Part shown: piece by piece, positions 24,761 to 34,708 of the stretch
How positions within the stretch are numbered: position 1 is the stretch's first letter
Layout of the letters: each line of letters opens with the position of its first letter
Assembly (NCBI RefSeq): GCF_000746845.1
Contig: NZ_KN050846.1
Span: forward strand, 3,054,963-3,118,962
Length of the DNA stretch: 64,000 nucleotides
Source of the DNA: Altibacter lentus
Lineage (GTDB): Bacteria > Bacteroidota > Bacteroidia > Flavobacteriales > Flavobacteriaceae
Direction of reading: 5' to 3'
The notes under the pieces: generated by a model
What the model was told of the DNA's origin: nothing
What the model saw: the letters and a program-made list of their open reading frames with translations, nothing else
Database searches by the model: none
Program-made: the position numbers and the translations under genes

Positions 24761-26722
24761 ATGAATACAAAATTAGGATCCCTGTTTTTTGTGCTTTTGT
24801 GTAGCATTTCTCTGTTCGCTCAAGAGAAAAAAGAAGTACTTCTAACCATAGATGATGTTCCTGTCTATACTTCGGAATTTAAACGTGTTTACAAGAAAAA
24901 TCTGGACCTGGTCCAGGATGAGTCGCAAAAGAACGTAGAGAGCTATTTGGATTTATTTATTGATTATAAACTGAAGGTTGCCGAAGCCTATGATCAAAAA
25001 TTACATGAAAAGGAAGGATATCGTTCCGAATACGCTAAATATCAAGAGCAATTCTCCAGAAACTATCTGTATGAGGACAAGTTTGTGGACGATCTCGCCT
25101 TGGAAGCATATAACCGAAGCCTGGAAGACGTTGATGCCAGCCACATTCTGGTATTGTCCGGCCTGGATGATGTTCCCCAAGATACGCTTGCTGCCTATAA
25201 CAAGATCTTAAAGATTCGGGAACGCGCTATGAACGGGGAAGATTTTGAAGCATTAGCGAAGGAAACTTCCGAAGAACCTGCGGCAAAGGATTCAGGAGGG
25301 AGATTAGGTTATTTTTCGGTGTTTTCACTGGTGTACCCATTTGAAACAGCAGCCTATAACACGGCTGTGGGGGGTATATCCGACGTGGTACGTACCCAAT
25401 ACGGGTATCATATCATAAAGGTCCACGACAAGAGAAAGCGTTCTCCGGAGATCACAACATCGCATATCATGGTGTCCGACAAAGAAGATGCTACGCGCAC
25501 CTTCAACCCGAAAGAACGCATTCAAGAAATCTATCAATTGTTACAACAAGGAGAGTCTTTTGAAAGTTTGGCGAAGCAGTTCTCAGACGACAAGAATTCA
25601 GGGAAGCAAGGAGGAAAACTCAATAAGTTTGGAAAAGGAGATCTTCGGTCCACTGCATTTGAAGATGCAGCCTACGCCCTGGAAAATGTAGGCGATATTT
25701 CAGAACCAATTAAAACAGATTTTGGCTGGCATATCATTCGTTTGGATGAGGTTCATCCTATCCTAACCTACGAAGAAATGAAGGATGGACTTGTTCAGAA
25801 AGTAACAGACATGCCTCGTTCTAAAAAGATCACGAATCAGATCAATAAAAAGATAAAGGAGAAGTATGGCTTTCAGATGAAGAATGATCCTACAGCGTTT
25901 TTTAAAGAATTCCTTGATGAGAATGCTTTAAAGCGACGTTGGACTTACGATACGCTAGAACCCTCAAAGAACAAGGTGATCTTTATCGTGGGAGATCGTG
26001 AGGTAGATTACCGCACATTTGCAGACTATATTGTAAAAAGACAACGGGAACTTAGGCCTTTTAAAACTCTTGATAATTTAATAGAGGTGATGTACGACGA
26101 ATTTGAAACCGCCGAATTGAAAGCATATTTTCGCGACCGGTTGGAAGATGAGAATGACGATTATGCCGCAGTGATCTCAGAATATCGTGACGGACTTCTT
26201 ATTTTCGATGTGATGAACAAGAACGTGTGGAACAAAGCAAAGAAGGACTCTACCGGATTAGAGACCTATTTTGCTTCGGTACGTAATAAATACCAATGGG
26301 GACAGCGAGTGGAAGGGACGATCGTTTCGGCGACCAACAGTGAGGCAGCTAAGAGTGCCCTTCAGTTATTAGAGCAGGGCAGCAGTAGCGAAGAGATCAA
26401 ATCGAAATTGAACACACAAGAGAAGATCAACGTGATCGTTACATCGGGCATTTTTGAAATTGGAGATGCCGATCTTCCCGAGGATTTTGAGGTGCGTACC
26501 GGCGTTTCCAAGACGTATCGAATTGGGGAGTCGTATGTGCTGGTAAAAGTAGATAAGATCCTGCCTCCGGGGCCAAAGACCTTAGAAGAAGTACGAGGCA
26601 AGGTGTTGAGTGACTACCAGAATTATGTTGAAGAAAACTGGATGCAGTCGTTGCGTTCAAAATACAAGGTGGAAGTGAACAAAAAAGTGTTGAAAAAAGT
26701 AACAAAAGAGCTGGAATCTTAA
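24761..26722 (+). CDS. Periplasmic peptidylprolyl isomerase (parvulin/SurA type), gene 1 of 3
   Basis: Folding catalyst for exported proteins, 653 residues. Signal peptide to about residue 20 (SISLFAQ). A helical SurA-like N-domain follows, then two parvulin domains, the first opening with DASHILVLSG near 125 and containing DSGGRLGYFSVF, the second with TTSHIMVSDK near 232 and containing NSGKQGGKLNKFGKGD. A C-terminal region of about 280 residues includes VGDREVDYRTFADYIVKRQ. Its stop codon overlaps the next start (TAATG). The operon presumably serves outer-membrane biogenesis. Confidence 0.88.
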   Translation: MNTKLGSLFFVLLCSISLFAQEKKEVLLTIDDVPVYTSEFKRVYKKNLDLVQDESQKNVESYLDLFIDYKLKVAEAYDQKLHEKEGYRSEYAKYQEQFSRNYLYEDKFVDDLALEAYNRSLEDVDASHILVLSGLDDVPQDTLAAYNKILKIRERAMNGEDFEALAKETSEEPAAKDSGGRLGYFSVFSLVYPFETAAYNTAVGGISDVVRTQYGYHIIKVHDKRKRSPEITTSHIMVSDKEDATRTFNPKERIQEIYQLLQQGESFESLAKQFSDDKNSGKQGGKLNKFGKGDLRSTAFEDAAYALENVGDISEPIKTDFGWHIIRLDEVHPILTYEEMKDGLVQKVTDMPRSKKITNQINKKIKEKYGFQMKNDPTAFFKEFLDENALKRRWTYDTLEPSKNKVIFIVGDREVDYRTFADYIVKRQRELRPFKTLDNLIEVMYDEFETAELKAYFRDRLEDENDDYAAVISEYRDGLLIFDVMNKNVWNKAKKDSTGLETYFASVRNKYQWGQRVEGTIVSATNSEAAKSALQLLEQGSSSEEIKSKLNTQEKINVIVTSGIFEIGDADLPEDFEVRTGVSKTYRIGESYVLVKVDKILPPGPKTLEEVRGKVLSDYQNYVEENWMQSLRSKYKVEVNKKVLKKVTKELES

Positions 26723-27576
26723 TGGGAAAGGTTGTTGGTATATTCATGTGTGCGATGGTGCTGATGTCCTGCGAATATTTTCAGCAGGAGACACCGCGTA
26801 CACCTATCGCTAGGGTGAACGACAATTATCTATACCAAGAAGATATTCAACAACTTGTTTCAGAATCTACTTCAAAAGAAGACAGTACTCTTATCGTCTC
26901 CAACTATATCAATCGGTGGGCGAGACAGCAACTTTTACTGAATAAAGCCGCCATCAATCTGCCACAGGATCAACTGGACACCTACAACAAACTGGTGCAA
27001 GAATATAAGAACGAACTTTTTACAGAGGCATACAAGAACGCTATTGTCACCAAGCAACTGGACAGTACGGTTTCTGAAACCGAGTACATGGATTTTTATG
27101 CGTTGAATAAGGAGAACTTCAAGTTGAATGATGAACTGCTGAAGGTTCGTTATATTCATGTAGCAGAAAACTATACGAATCTTTCATCGGCACGCCAAAA
27201 ATTGGATCGCTTTAACGAAAAGGACCAAAGAGAACTTAATGAGATCAGTATTCAGTTTAAAAAGTTCAATTTCAATGACTCCATATGGGTGAAAAAGAAG
27301 TCATTGCTGGAGGAAATACCTGCCTTGGGGGGTCAAAATGACCAATTGTTAAAAAAATCTAATTTTACACAATTACAAGATTCATTAGGAGTATATTTGG
27401 TGAAAATTCAAGATGTTCTTACTACGAACGATATCGCACCGCTTTCCTACGTTCGGCCTACCATCAAACAGATCATTCTTAACAAGCGAAAGCTGGAACT
27501 CATCAAAAAACTAGAAAAAGATATTATTAATGATGCTATTAAAAACAAAAATTTTGAAATCTATCAAGAACAATAG
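26722..27576 (+). CDS. SurA-like lipoprotein without an obvious parvulin core, gene 2 of 3
   Basis: 284-residue lipoprotein; the signal ends in the lipobox LMSC near residue 17. It opens like SurA-type chaperones (IARVNDNYLYQEDIQQLV) and has long helices, but I see no canonical parvulin active-site pattern, only a region near 130-215 (VRYIHVAENYTNLSSARQKL) that resembles one in outline. It probably acts as a chaperone beside the two neighbouring isomerases. Its start overlaps the preceding stop by one base, and its 3' end overlaps the next gene by 47 bases. Confidence 0.75.
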   Translation: MGKVVGIFMCAMVLMSCEYFQQETPRTPIARVNDNYLYQEDIQQLVSESTSKEDSTLIVSNYINRWARQQLLLNKAAINLPQDQLDTYNKLVQEYKNELFTEAYKNAIVTKQLDSTVSETEYMDFYALNKENFKLNDELLKVRYIHVAENYTNLSSARQKLDRFNEKDQRELNEISIQFKKFNFNDSIWVKKKSLLEEIPALGGQNDQLLKKSNFTQLQDSLGVYLVKIQDVLTTNDIAPLSYVRPTIKQIILNKRKLELIKKLEKDIINDAIKNKNFEIYQEQ

Positions 27577-29002
27577 CCGGTTGTGCATGCTGTTGATGTT
27601 AGTTGTTTTCGGTGTTAACGCACAGGAAGTAGTAACTGTGGACAGTACAGGGGTCGCTAAAAGTAACGATGCAGATTTGGTAGCTCAGGTTGAAAAAGAT
27701 ACGATTCAGCTGTTTAAACGGTTCAAAGCCGAAGGTGTGAGCGCTGTGGTGGGTGAGTATATTGTACTGGATAGTGATATCGATAAGAGTTATCTGGAAT
27801 TGGAAGCACAAGGGATCACTACAGATGGGATCACGCGATGTCAGCTCTTCGGAAAGTTGCTGGAAGACAAACTCTATGCACACCATGCAAAACAGGACAG
27901 TATCTTAGTGCCTGATGCAGAGATCAACCAAAAGATCGAGCAACAACTGCAATACATGATTAGTGAACTGGGTAGTGAAGAAAAGGTTGCAGCCTATTAC
28001 CGAAAGGATAATCTCGCCGATCTGCGCGCCGAACTTTTTGAAGTGAATAAGACCTTGAAACTGGCAAGCGAAATGCAACGCACCATTGTAGAGAAAGTGG
28101 AGGTTACCCCGGAAGAAGTGCGAAATTTTTTCTATTCCATTCCTCAGGAAGACCGCCCTGTCTTTAGTGCCGAGGTGGAAGTTGCACAGATCGTCATCGA
28201 ACCGGAAATTACCGCAAAGGCCAAACAGGACGTCATCGACAGATTAAATGAGATGCGGGCAGATGTAGTGGATAACGGAGCAAGTTTTGCCACCAAAGCC
28301 GTGTTGTATTCTAAAGACGGAAGTGCTGCCAAAGGTGGGTTAATTGGAGGCATTACCAGAAATTCTCCGCTTGCCAAAGAATTCAAGGACCAAGCATTCT
28401 CTTTGCTTGAAGGGGAAGTTAGTGAACCTTTCGAAACCGAGTTTGGCTATCACATTTTGTATGTAGAAAAGATACGCGGACAAGAGGTGGACGTTCGTCA
28501 TGTGATTTTATTTCCGGAGGTATCTCAAACAACTATCGATGAAGCTCGTGCAAAGATCGATTCTATCCGTACCCAGATTGTAAGTGGCGCTATTACCTTT
28601 GCAGATGCCGCACGACAATATTCCGATGAAAAAGAAACACGTTTTAACGGAGGACAATTAGTAAATCCCGTAACCGGAGATACACGTTTCGATCTCACAA
28701 AAATGGACCCTACGCTTAGTGCACAGGTGTATAACCTAAAGGAAGATGAGGTGTCAAAAGTGTTTACAGACCGCGATTACACAGGAAAGAGCAGCTTTAA
28801 ACTTTTAATGGTCACCGATAAATATGACGAGCATACCGCAGATTATGTGAAAGATTATGAAAAAATAAAGGAGCTCGCCCTTAAAGAAAAACAGATCGAG
28901 GCAATTGGAGAATGGCAGGACAAAAAAATTAAGGAGACCTATATTCATGTGAACGAAGATTACATGAATTGTGAATTCTCAAGTAATTGGTTAAAAAAAT
29001 AA
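27530..29002 (+). CDS. SurA-like peptidylprolyl isomerase, gene 3 of 3
   Basis: 490-residue exported folding factor. A SurA N-domain (VVGEYIVLDSDIDKSYLELEAQG) precedes two parvulin domains, the first near 205-310 (EVAQIVIEPEIT, AKGGLIGGI) and the second near 320-420 (DVRHVILFPEVS, FNGGQLVNPVTGD). I chose the start at 27530, inside the preceding gene, because only this gives a normal signal peptide with basic residues (KTKILKSIKNNSR) before the hydrophobic core. The ATG at 27587 would leave 13 residues with no charge. Confidence 0.87.
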   Translation: MMLLKTKILKSIKNNSRLCMLLMLVVFGVNAQEVVTVDSTGVAKSNDADLVAQVEKDTIQLFKRFKAEGVSAVVGEYIVLDSDIDKSYLELEAQGITTDGITRCQLFGKLLEDKLYAHHAKQDSILVPDAEINQKIEQQLQYMISELGSEEKVAAYYRKDNLADLRAELFEVNKTLKLASEMQRTIVEKVEVTPEEVRNFFYSIPQEDRPVFSAEVEVAQIVIEPEITAKAKQDVIDRLNEMRADVVDNGASFATKAVLYSKDGSAAKGGLIGGITRNSPLAKEFKDQAFSLLEGEVSEPFETEFGYHILYVEKIRGQEVDVRHVILFPEVSQTTIDEARAKIDSIRTQIVSGAITFADAARQYSDEKETRFNGGQLVNPVTGDTRFDLTKMDPTLSAQVYNLKEDEVSKVFTDRDYTGKSSFKLLMVTDKYDEHTADYVKDYEKIKELALKEKQIEAIGEWQDKKIKETYIHVNEDYMNCEFSSNWLKK

Positions 29003-29012
29003 GTAGTAGCGC

Positions 29013-29966
29013 ATGTCAGACGTAACAGCAGTAGAACAATTAGTACAAAAATATTCGGCTTTACGACAAGAGATCAAAAAAGTGATCGTAGGTCAGGATG
29101 AAGTGGTTGAACAAGTACTGCTGTCTATTTTCTCCGGCGGTCATGCCCTGCTTATTGGTGTTCCCGGCCTGGCAAAAACCTTATTGGTCAATACAGTAGC
29201 CGAAGCATTGGGTCTCAAATTCAAGCGTATCCAGTTTACTCCGGACCTTATGCCCAGTGATATTCTGGGGTCTGAGATACTGGATCAAAACAGAGAGTTC
29301 AAATTTATTAAAGGACCAATCTTTGCCAACATTATCCTGGCCGATGAGATTAACCGAACCCCGCCAAAGACTCAGGCGGCACTCTTAGAAGCAATGCAGG
29401 AACGCGCTGTTACTGTGGCCGGACATCATTATAAGCTGGATCTACCTTATTTTGTATTGGCTACCCAAAACCCTATAGAGCAGGAGGGAACCTATCCGCT
29501 GCCTGAAGCGCAGTTGGACCGTTTCATGTTTGCCGTGAATCTGGATTACCCGTCTTTTGCTGAAGAAGTAGAAGTAGTAAAGACAACGACTTCGGGGGAA
29601 ACGACCAAGGTCAACCCTTTGTTCTCTGCGGAAGAGATCATTCAATACCAGCAGCTCATCCGAAGGATACCGGTCGCCGATAATGTCGTGGAATACGCTG
29701 TGACTTTAGTAGGAAAAACCAGACCTAAGAGTCAGGCGGCACCTGCGCAGGTAAAGAATTACATCGATTGGGGAGCCGGACCCAGAGCCTCACAAAATCT
29801 TATATTGGGTGCCAAGGCGAACGCTGCTTTACACGGAAAGTTCTCACCGGATATTGAAGACGTGCAGAAAGTAGCCGTAGGAATATTACGTCACCGACTT
29901 ATAAAAAACTACAAGGCCGAAGCCGAAGGCCTCACCATCGAAGAGATAATTACAGCTCTTTTTTAG
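29013..29966 (+). CDS. MoxR-family AAA+ ATPase
   Basis: Cytosolic chaperone-like ATPase of 317 residues, thought in relatives to load cofactors or mature protein complexes. Walker A is GVPGLAKTLL near residue 49, Walker B is IILADEINRTPPKTQAALLEAM near 108, sensor 1 is VLATQNPIEQEGTYPLPEAQLDRFMF, and the sensor 2 region is DWGAGPRASQNLI. Partners with DUF58 or VWA domains usually follow MoxR, but here the next gene is an acyltransferase. It starts 10 bases after the isomerase operon and may be its last member. Confidence 0.9.
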   Translation: MSDVTAVEQLVQKYSALRQEIKKVIVGQDEVVEQVLLSIFSGGHALLIGVPGLAKTLLVNTVAEALGLKFKRIQFTPDLMPSDILGSEILDQNREFKFIKGPIFANIILADEINRTPPKTQAALLEAMQERAVTVAGHHYKLDLPYFVLATQNPIEQEGTYPLPEAQLDRFMFAVNLDYPSFAEEVEVVKTTTSGETTKVNPLFSAEEIIQYQQLIRRIPVADNVVEYAVTLVGKTRPKSQAAPAQVKNYIDWGAGPRASQNLILGAKANAALHGKFSPDIEDVQKVAVGILRHRLIKNYKAEAEGLTIEEIITALF

Positions 29967-30021
29967 AACGCCTACTTACTTCAAATCATTACCTTCGCTT
30001 TAGGAAAGCTACCCTAAAGTG

Positions 30022-31161
30022 ATGACACGAACATACTCCGAACGAATTTTTGGATTGGATCTCATGCGCGCTATCGCAATTATTAGCGTAGTGCTGGGTC
30101 ATGCCCTCTGGATCTATCCGGAAGCCCGAGGCGGTCTGGTTCCATTGCTTAAAATTATGGCTGTGAGTGGCGTGGAACTGTTCTTTGTGCTAAGTGGATT
30201 CCTTATTGGGCGCATTCTGTTTAAGATCTTCACTTCGGAAACATTTCATCTGGACCAACTGAAATATTTTTTGGTAAGACGATGGTTCCGAACGTTGCCA
30301 AATTATTACCTTGTTCTACTGGTTAATATTTTACTGGTATTATATTTGGGGAGATCCTTGCCCGAATCCTTGTTTTCCTATTTTTTCTTTTTGCAGAATT
30401 TTAGCTCAGGAATGGGACTTTTTTTCACAGAGTCCTGGAGTTTACCTATTGAAGAGTTTGCCTATATCATCGGGCCGTTTCTGTTGTATCTTTCCGTGGC
30501 ACTACCACTTAAAATAGCAAAGACTACACGCTTTCTTTACGTAACCTTACTCATCATTACTTTTTTTATGAGCACCAAACTCGTATATCATTTTAATACG
30601 GGTTCCACAACACCGGATCAATGGAATACCCAACTAAAGGCCGTTGTCCTTTACCGTATCGATTCCATCTACATTGGAGTGTTGGCCGCCTATGTGTCCA
30701 TCACACGCCCCTTGCTTTGGAAAAAATACAAAAGGGTGTTGGCTTTAAGCGGGATGGTTCTTTTTTGTGGTATGTTGTTTTGTATCGCTTTTTTTCAACT
30801 TGGTTATGAGACGCATCCTTTTGTATGGAATGTGCTCTACCTTCCTATTGGCTCACTTGCTATGGCCTTTATGCTTCCTTATCTCTCTCAATGGAAACAG
30901 AGCCGTGGATGGTGGTGTAAAAGCGTGACGTTTATAAGCATAATCTCGTACAGTATGTATTTACTTCACTACTCCATCATTTTACAGATCATGCGAAACC
31001 TAATTTCTATTGATGGGCTTGGTCGGGAAGCCAAGGCACTCTATGTAATGGTCTATTTTGGCATTACGATAATTTTATCCTCTCTATTATATCGTTTTTA
31101 TGAGAAGCCCATGATGGATCTGCGTGATCGACCCGGTATCACTCAATATTTCCGAAGATAA
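30022..31161 (+). CDS. Acyltransferase family 3 membrane protein
   Basis: Integral membrane O-acyltransferase of the OafA/acyltransferase-3 type with about ten helices. It opens with GLDLMRAIAIISVVLGHALW, which holds the conserved Arg and the active-site His. The RRWFRTLPNYY motif lies near residue 88, and an SWSLPIEEFAYIIGPF segment follows. The target (lipid, peptidoglycan or polysaccharide) is unknown. I use the ATG at 30022, one codon after a GTG. A hairpin CTTTAGG/CCTAAAG at 29998-30019 ends just before it. Confidence 0.83.
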   Translation: MTRTYSERIFGLDLMRAIAIISVVLGHALWIYPEARGGLVPLLKIMAVSGVELFFVLSGFLIGRILFKIFTSETFHLDQLKYFLVRRWFRTLPNYYLVLLVNILLVLYLGRSLPESLFSYFFFLQNFSSGMGLFFTESWSLPIEEFAYIIGPFLLYLSVALPLKIAKTTRFLYVTLLIITFFMSTKLVYHFNTGSTTPDQWNTQLKAVVLYRIDSIYIGVLAAYVSITRPLLWKKYKRVLALSGMVLFCGMLFCIAFFQLGYETHPFVWNVLYLPIGSLAMAFMLPYLSQWKQSRGWWCKSVTFISIISYSMYLLHYSIILQIMRNLISIDGLGREAKALYVMVYFGITIILSSLLYRFYEKPMMDLRDRPGITQYFRR

Positions 31162-31336
31162 TAAATTATTATTTTCATAATTATCACAATAAAAAAATAT
31201 TATATGCTTAATAATTCACATATATTTTACATATATCATAAATTATATGCAGTGATAACAAGCTTTCATTAAATATTTTTAAATAATCTCTAATTTTTGT
31301 ACTTTTGCTACACTTCAAAAAAAATTAAAGTATACT
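31162..31336 (+). promoter_or_regulatory. A/T-rich upstream region and -7 box of the aconitase gene
   Basis: This 175-base gap is very A/T-rich and contains two copies of TTATATGC and two of ACATATAT. TACTTTTG at 31300-31307 matches TAnnTTTG and leaves a leader of about 23 bases before the ATG at 31337. No -33 TTG is seen. The duplicated short motifs could be regulatory, but no binding protein is suggested. Confidence 0.45.
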
Positions 31337-33604
31337 ATGGCCTTTGATATTGACATGATAAAAAATGTTTACGCCCAAATGAAAGAACGCGTAGACAAAG
31401 CAAGAGAGATCGTTGGAGAACCACTAACACTTTCAGAAAAGATTCTCTACAATCACCTTTGGGATGGAATGCCTACCAAGGCGTTCAGGAGAGGGAAGGA
31501 TTATGTCGATTTTGCACCCGACCGAATCGCTTGTCAGGATGCTACCGCTCAAATGGCGTTGCTGCAATTCATGCAGGCCGGAAAACAAAAGGTCGCTGTG
31601 CCAACAACGGTACATTGTGATCACTTGATTCAAGCCAAACAAGGTGCCGCAGCCGATCTAAAACGAGCTAATGAGACCAGTAATGAGGTTTTTGACTTTT
31701 TGGAATCGGTTTCCAATAAATATGGTATTGGATTCTGGCGACCCGGAGCAGGGATCATTCACCAAGTGGTACTTGAGAATTATGCTTTTCCGGGAGGAAT
31801 GATGATAGGAACCGATTCTCATACGGTGAATGCCGGCGGATTGGGTATGGTGGCTGTAGGAGTAGGGGGTGCCGATGCGGTAGATGTTATGGCAGGGATG
31901 CCCTGGGAATTAAAATTTCCTAAACTTATAGGAGTTAAATTAACGGGGGAACTGAGCGGTTGGACGGCTTCTAAGGATGTGATCTTGAAAGTAGCCGGAA
32001 TTCTTACTGTAAAAGGAGGGACCGGTGCTATTTTAGAATATTTCGGACCGGGAGCACGTAACTTGTCGTGTACCGGAAAAGGAACTATCTGTAATATGGG
32101 CGCCGAAATTGGCGCGACCACCTCCACTTTTGGATATGACGACTCCATGGAACGTTTTCTTCGGGCTACCGATCGTTCTGAAATAGCAGACGAGGCCAAT
32201 AAACTAAGATCGTACCTAACCGGAGATCCTGAAGTTTACGAAAATCCGGAAGCTTATTTCGATCAGGTGATCGAGATCAATTTATCTGAATTGCGACCCC
32301 ATCTTAATGGACCTTTTACACCGGATCTTGCCACTCCGGTAGGACAACTCGGCGAGAAAGCCCGAAAGAACGATTGGCCTATTAAGGTAGACTGGGGCTT
32401 GATTGGTTCGTGTACCAATTCTTCCTATGAAGACCTTACACGTGCCGCCTCTATTGCACAACAAGCCATCGATAAGAAATTGAAACCTAAAAGTGACTTC
32501 GGGATCAATCCCGGGTCTGAACAGATTCGCTATACAGCAGAACGTGACGGCTTGCTGCAAGTGTTTGAGAATTTAGGAGCAACTATTTTCACCAACGCCT
32601 GCGGACCTTGTATCGGGCAGTGGGATCGAAGTGATTTGAAAGGCGATGAAAAAAACACTATTGTACACTCCTTTAACCGAAACTTTTCAAAAAGGGCAGA
32701 TGGAAACCCAAATACGCACGCGTTTGTGGGATCTCCGGAAATGGTCGCAGCCATAGCCATCTCGGGACGACTTGATTTTGATCCTATGAATGATACCCTT
32801 TTGAATGAGGACGGGCAGGAAGTAAAACTGGATGAACCTCGAGGCATCGAGTTGCCACCCAAAGGTTTTGAAGTGGAAGATGCCGGTTATCTAGAACCGG
32901 TTGAAGATGGAAGCAAGATCGATGTGAAGGTAAGTCCAACATCCGAACGTTTAGAGTTACTTGAACCTTTTGAGCCTATTAAAGATAGTGATCTTCAGGG
33001 GGTAAAACTTTTAATAAAGGCATTTGGGAAGTGTACGACCGATCATATTTCGATGGCAGGTCCCTGGTTGCGATTTAGAGGACACCTAGATAATATTTCG
33101 AACAATACCCTAATCGGCGCCGTAAACGCTTTCAATAAGAAAACAAATTTTGTAAAGAGTCAGTTAAATGGCGAATACGGGGGTGTGCCCGATGTGCAAC
33201 GAGAATATAAGGCCAAAGGGATCAAGACCATAGTCGTGGGTGATCACAATTATGGGGAAGGTTCTTCACGGGAGCATGCAGCAATGCAACCCCGATTTTT
33301 AGGTGTGGCAGCTGTATTGGTGAAATCTTTTGCACGAATTCACGAGACCAATCTTAAAAAACAAGGGATGCTTGCGCTTACATTTGTGAACGAAGCCGAC
33401 TATGATAAGATCCAGGAAGATGACACGTTCAACTTTGTCGATATTTCCGATTTTTCTGAAGGGAAGCCTCTCACCATCGAGATCGTTCATGCCGATGGCA
33501 GTACCGATACCATTAAAACGAACCATACGTATAACGAAGCACAGATAAAATGGTACCGTGAAGGTTCGGCATTAAACCTGATCAAAAAGCAGAATGCCAA
33601 ATAG
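31337..33604 (+). CDS. Aconitate hydratase
   Basis: Iron-sulfur enzyme of the TCA cycle converting citrate to isocitrate. The 755-residue length and sequence resemble the mitochondrial-type aconitases of Bacteroidetes. Iron-sulfur ligands are visible as Cys in [11 protein letters not shown] and in [14 protein letters not shown]. Substrate motifs include [25 protein letters not shown] near residue 157 and the swivelling-domain [22 protein letters not shown] near 640. It is a single gene with its own promoter and a strong terminator. Confidence 0.94.
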   Translation: MAFDIDMIKNVYAQMKERVDKAREIVGEPLTLSEKILYNHLWDGMPTKAFRRGKDYVDFAPDRIACQDATAQMALLQFMQAGKQKVAVPTTVHCDHLIQAKQGAAADLKRANETSNEVFDFLESVSNKYGIGFWRPGAGIIHQVVLENYAFPGGMMIGTDSHTVNAGGLGMVAVGVGGADAVDVMAGMPWELKFPKLIGVKLTGELSGWTASKDVILKVAGILTVKGGTGAILEYFGPGARNLSCTGKGTICNMGAEIGATTSTFGYDDSMERFLRATDRSEIADEANKLRSYLTGDPEVYENPEAYFDQVIEINLSELRPHLNGPFTPDLATPVGQLGEKARKNDWPIKVDWGLIGSCTNSSYEDLTRAASIAQQAIDKKLKPKSDFGINPGSEQIRYTAERDGLLQVFENLGATIFTNACGPCIGQWDRSDLKGDEKNTIVHSFNRNFSKRADGNPNTHAFVGSPEMVAAIAISGRLDFDPMNDTLLNEDGQEVKLDEPRGIELPPKGFEVEDAGYLEPVEDGSKIDVKVSPTSERLELLEPFEPIKDSDLQGVKLLIKAFGKCTTDHISMAGPWLRFRGHLDNISNNTLIGAVNAFNKKTNFVKSQLNGEYGGVPDVQREYKAKGIKTIVVGDHNYGEGSSREHAAMQPRFLGVAAVLVKSFARIHETNLKKQGMLALTFVNEADYDKIQEDDTFNFVDISDFSEGKPLTIEIVHADGSTDTIKTNHTYNEAQIKWYREGSALNLIKKQNAK

Positions 33605-33623
33605 TTCAAATTTCTATACTATC

Positions 33624-33652
33624 ACTCCCGCAACTGCGGGAGTTTTTTATTT
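33624..33652 (+). terminator. Terminator of the aconitase gene
   Basis: ACTCCCGCA at 33624-33632 pairs with TGCGGGAGT at 33635-33643 and is followed by TTTTT. It lies 20 bases after the stop, ahead of the thioredoxin-like gene at 33659. Confidence 0.9.
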
Positions 33653-33658
33653 AACGCT

Positions 33659-34219
33659 ATGAAGTTTTTAAAGAAACACTGGAGTAACCTCCTATTTTTG
33701 GTTGCAATAGCCTTACTTGTACTACCACAAACGCGTGTTCCTATACAAGTGTTCGTACAGCGATTGATCGCCTGGAGTCCTTCTGAAATAGCTTCGGAAG
33801 ATCGAATAACGTTAAACGATTATAAATGGTCTTTACGATCATTGTCTGCGGAAGAGATCGATTTTTCGGTTTCTGAAGGTTCTGTGGTTTTAATCAATTT
33901 CTGGGCAACCTGGTGTCCGCCCTGTATTGCTGAAATGCCCTCCCTTCAGCAGCTATACGACCGCTACGGGGATCGTGTAGATTTCTATTTTGTAACCGAT
34001 GAAGAAATTCCGGTAGTGACCCAATTCCTTCAGAAAAAAGGCTACAAACTGCCCGTGTATATAACAAATTCATCACCGCCCGAAGCATTACAAACACGTT
34101 CATTGCCTACTACCATACTCATTTCAAAAGAAGGAAACATAGTAATGCGGAAAGAAGGCGCTGCCAACTGGAACGCTTCTAAGGTGCATGCCGCCATCGA
34201 TGCGCTTTTGGCAGAGTGA
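33659..34219 (+). CDS. TlpA/ResA-like thioredoxin-fold protein
   Basis: Membrane-anchored thiol-disulfide oxidoreductase of 186 residues facing the periplasm. One N-terminal hydrophobic helix (about 9-25) is followed by the thioredoxin domain, with the active site WCPPC near residue 86 in LINFWATWCPPCIAEMPSL and the cis-Pro region near SLPTTILI. Roles in cytochrome maturation or oxidative defence are usual. It is convergent with a GNAT gene, with 2 bases between stops. Confidence 0.88.
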   Translation: MKFLKKHWSNLLFLVAIALLVLPQTRVPIQVFVQRLIAWSPSEIASEDRITLNDYKWSLRSLSAEEIDFSVSEGSVVLINFWATWCPPCIAEMPSLQQLYDRYGDRVDFYFVTDEEIPVVTQFLQKKGYKLPVYITNSSPPEALQTRSLPTTILISKEGNIVMRKEGAANWNASKVHAAIDALLAE

Positions 34220-34221
34220 AT

Positions 34222-34674
34222 TTAGTCCAATTGTTTCTCGAAACACAAACTGTTCTCTTGCCCCTTGTATTGCCCGTAATTTGCGATGGGAACATATCCC
34301 TTCTTGCGGTACAGCAAAACAGCTTCCACCTGGCGTTTCCCTGTTTCCAGTATACAGCGTGTATATCCCAACTCACGTGCCCAATCTTCCAGTTCTTTTA
34401 ATACCGCACCGGCGATTCCTTTGCCCCGTGCCGCCGGAATCGTATACATGCGTTTTACTTCGACAGTTTCATGATCAAAGTGTTTTATGGCGCCACATCC
34501 CACTGGTTTTCTGTGTTCGTACGCTACCAGTACATGTTTGATACTGTCCAGTTTGTTGTATTGGTCATAGAAGGCATGCTCGTCTCCATCGGTGATGGCT
34601 AGATAACTATCCAATTCACGCACTAATGAAATGAAATCGTCATTTTCAGAATGTGTTCTCACGATAGCTGTCAT
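34222..34674 (-). CDS. GNAT-family N-acetyltransferase
   Basis: 150-residue acetyltransferase. The acetyl-CoA-binding motif is visible as VKRMYTIPAARGKGIAGAVLKELEDWARELG (motif A with R-x-x-G-x-G/A near residue 104), followed by CILETGKRQVEAVLLYRKKGY. The acceptor is unknown. It may share a transcript with the DUF4919 gene 34 bases upstream. Confidence 0.85.
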   Translation of the reverse strand: MTAIVRTHSENDDFISLVRELDSYLAITDGDEHAFYDQYNKLDSIKHVLVAYEHRKPVGCGAIKHFDHETVEVKRMYTIPAARGKGIAGAVLKELEDWARELGYTRCILETGKRQVEAVLLYRKKGYVPIANYGQYKGQENSLCFEKQLD

Positions 34675-34708
34675 CTAAAAATAATTTTCCTGTTAAAATA
34701 ATTTCTTT

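Noticed and set aside
29998-30019. CTTTAGG/CCTAAAG hairpin as a MoxR terminator
   Set aside because: No T-run follows and it runs into the acyltransferase start. It is mentioned only under that gene.
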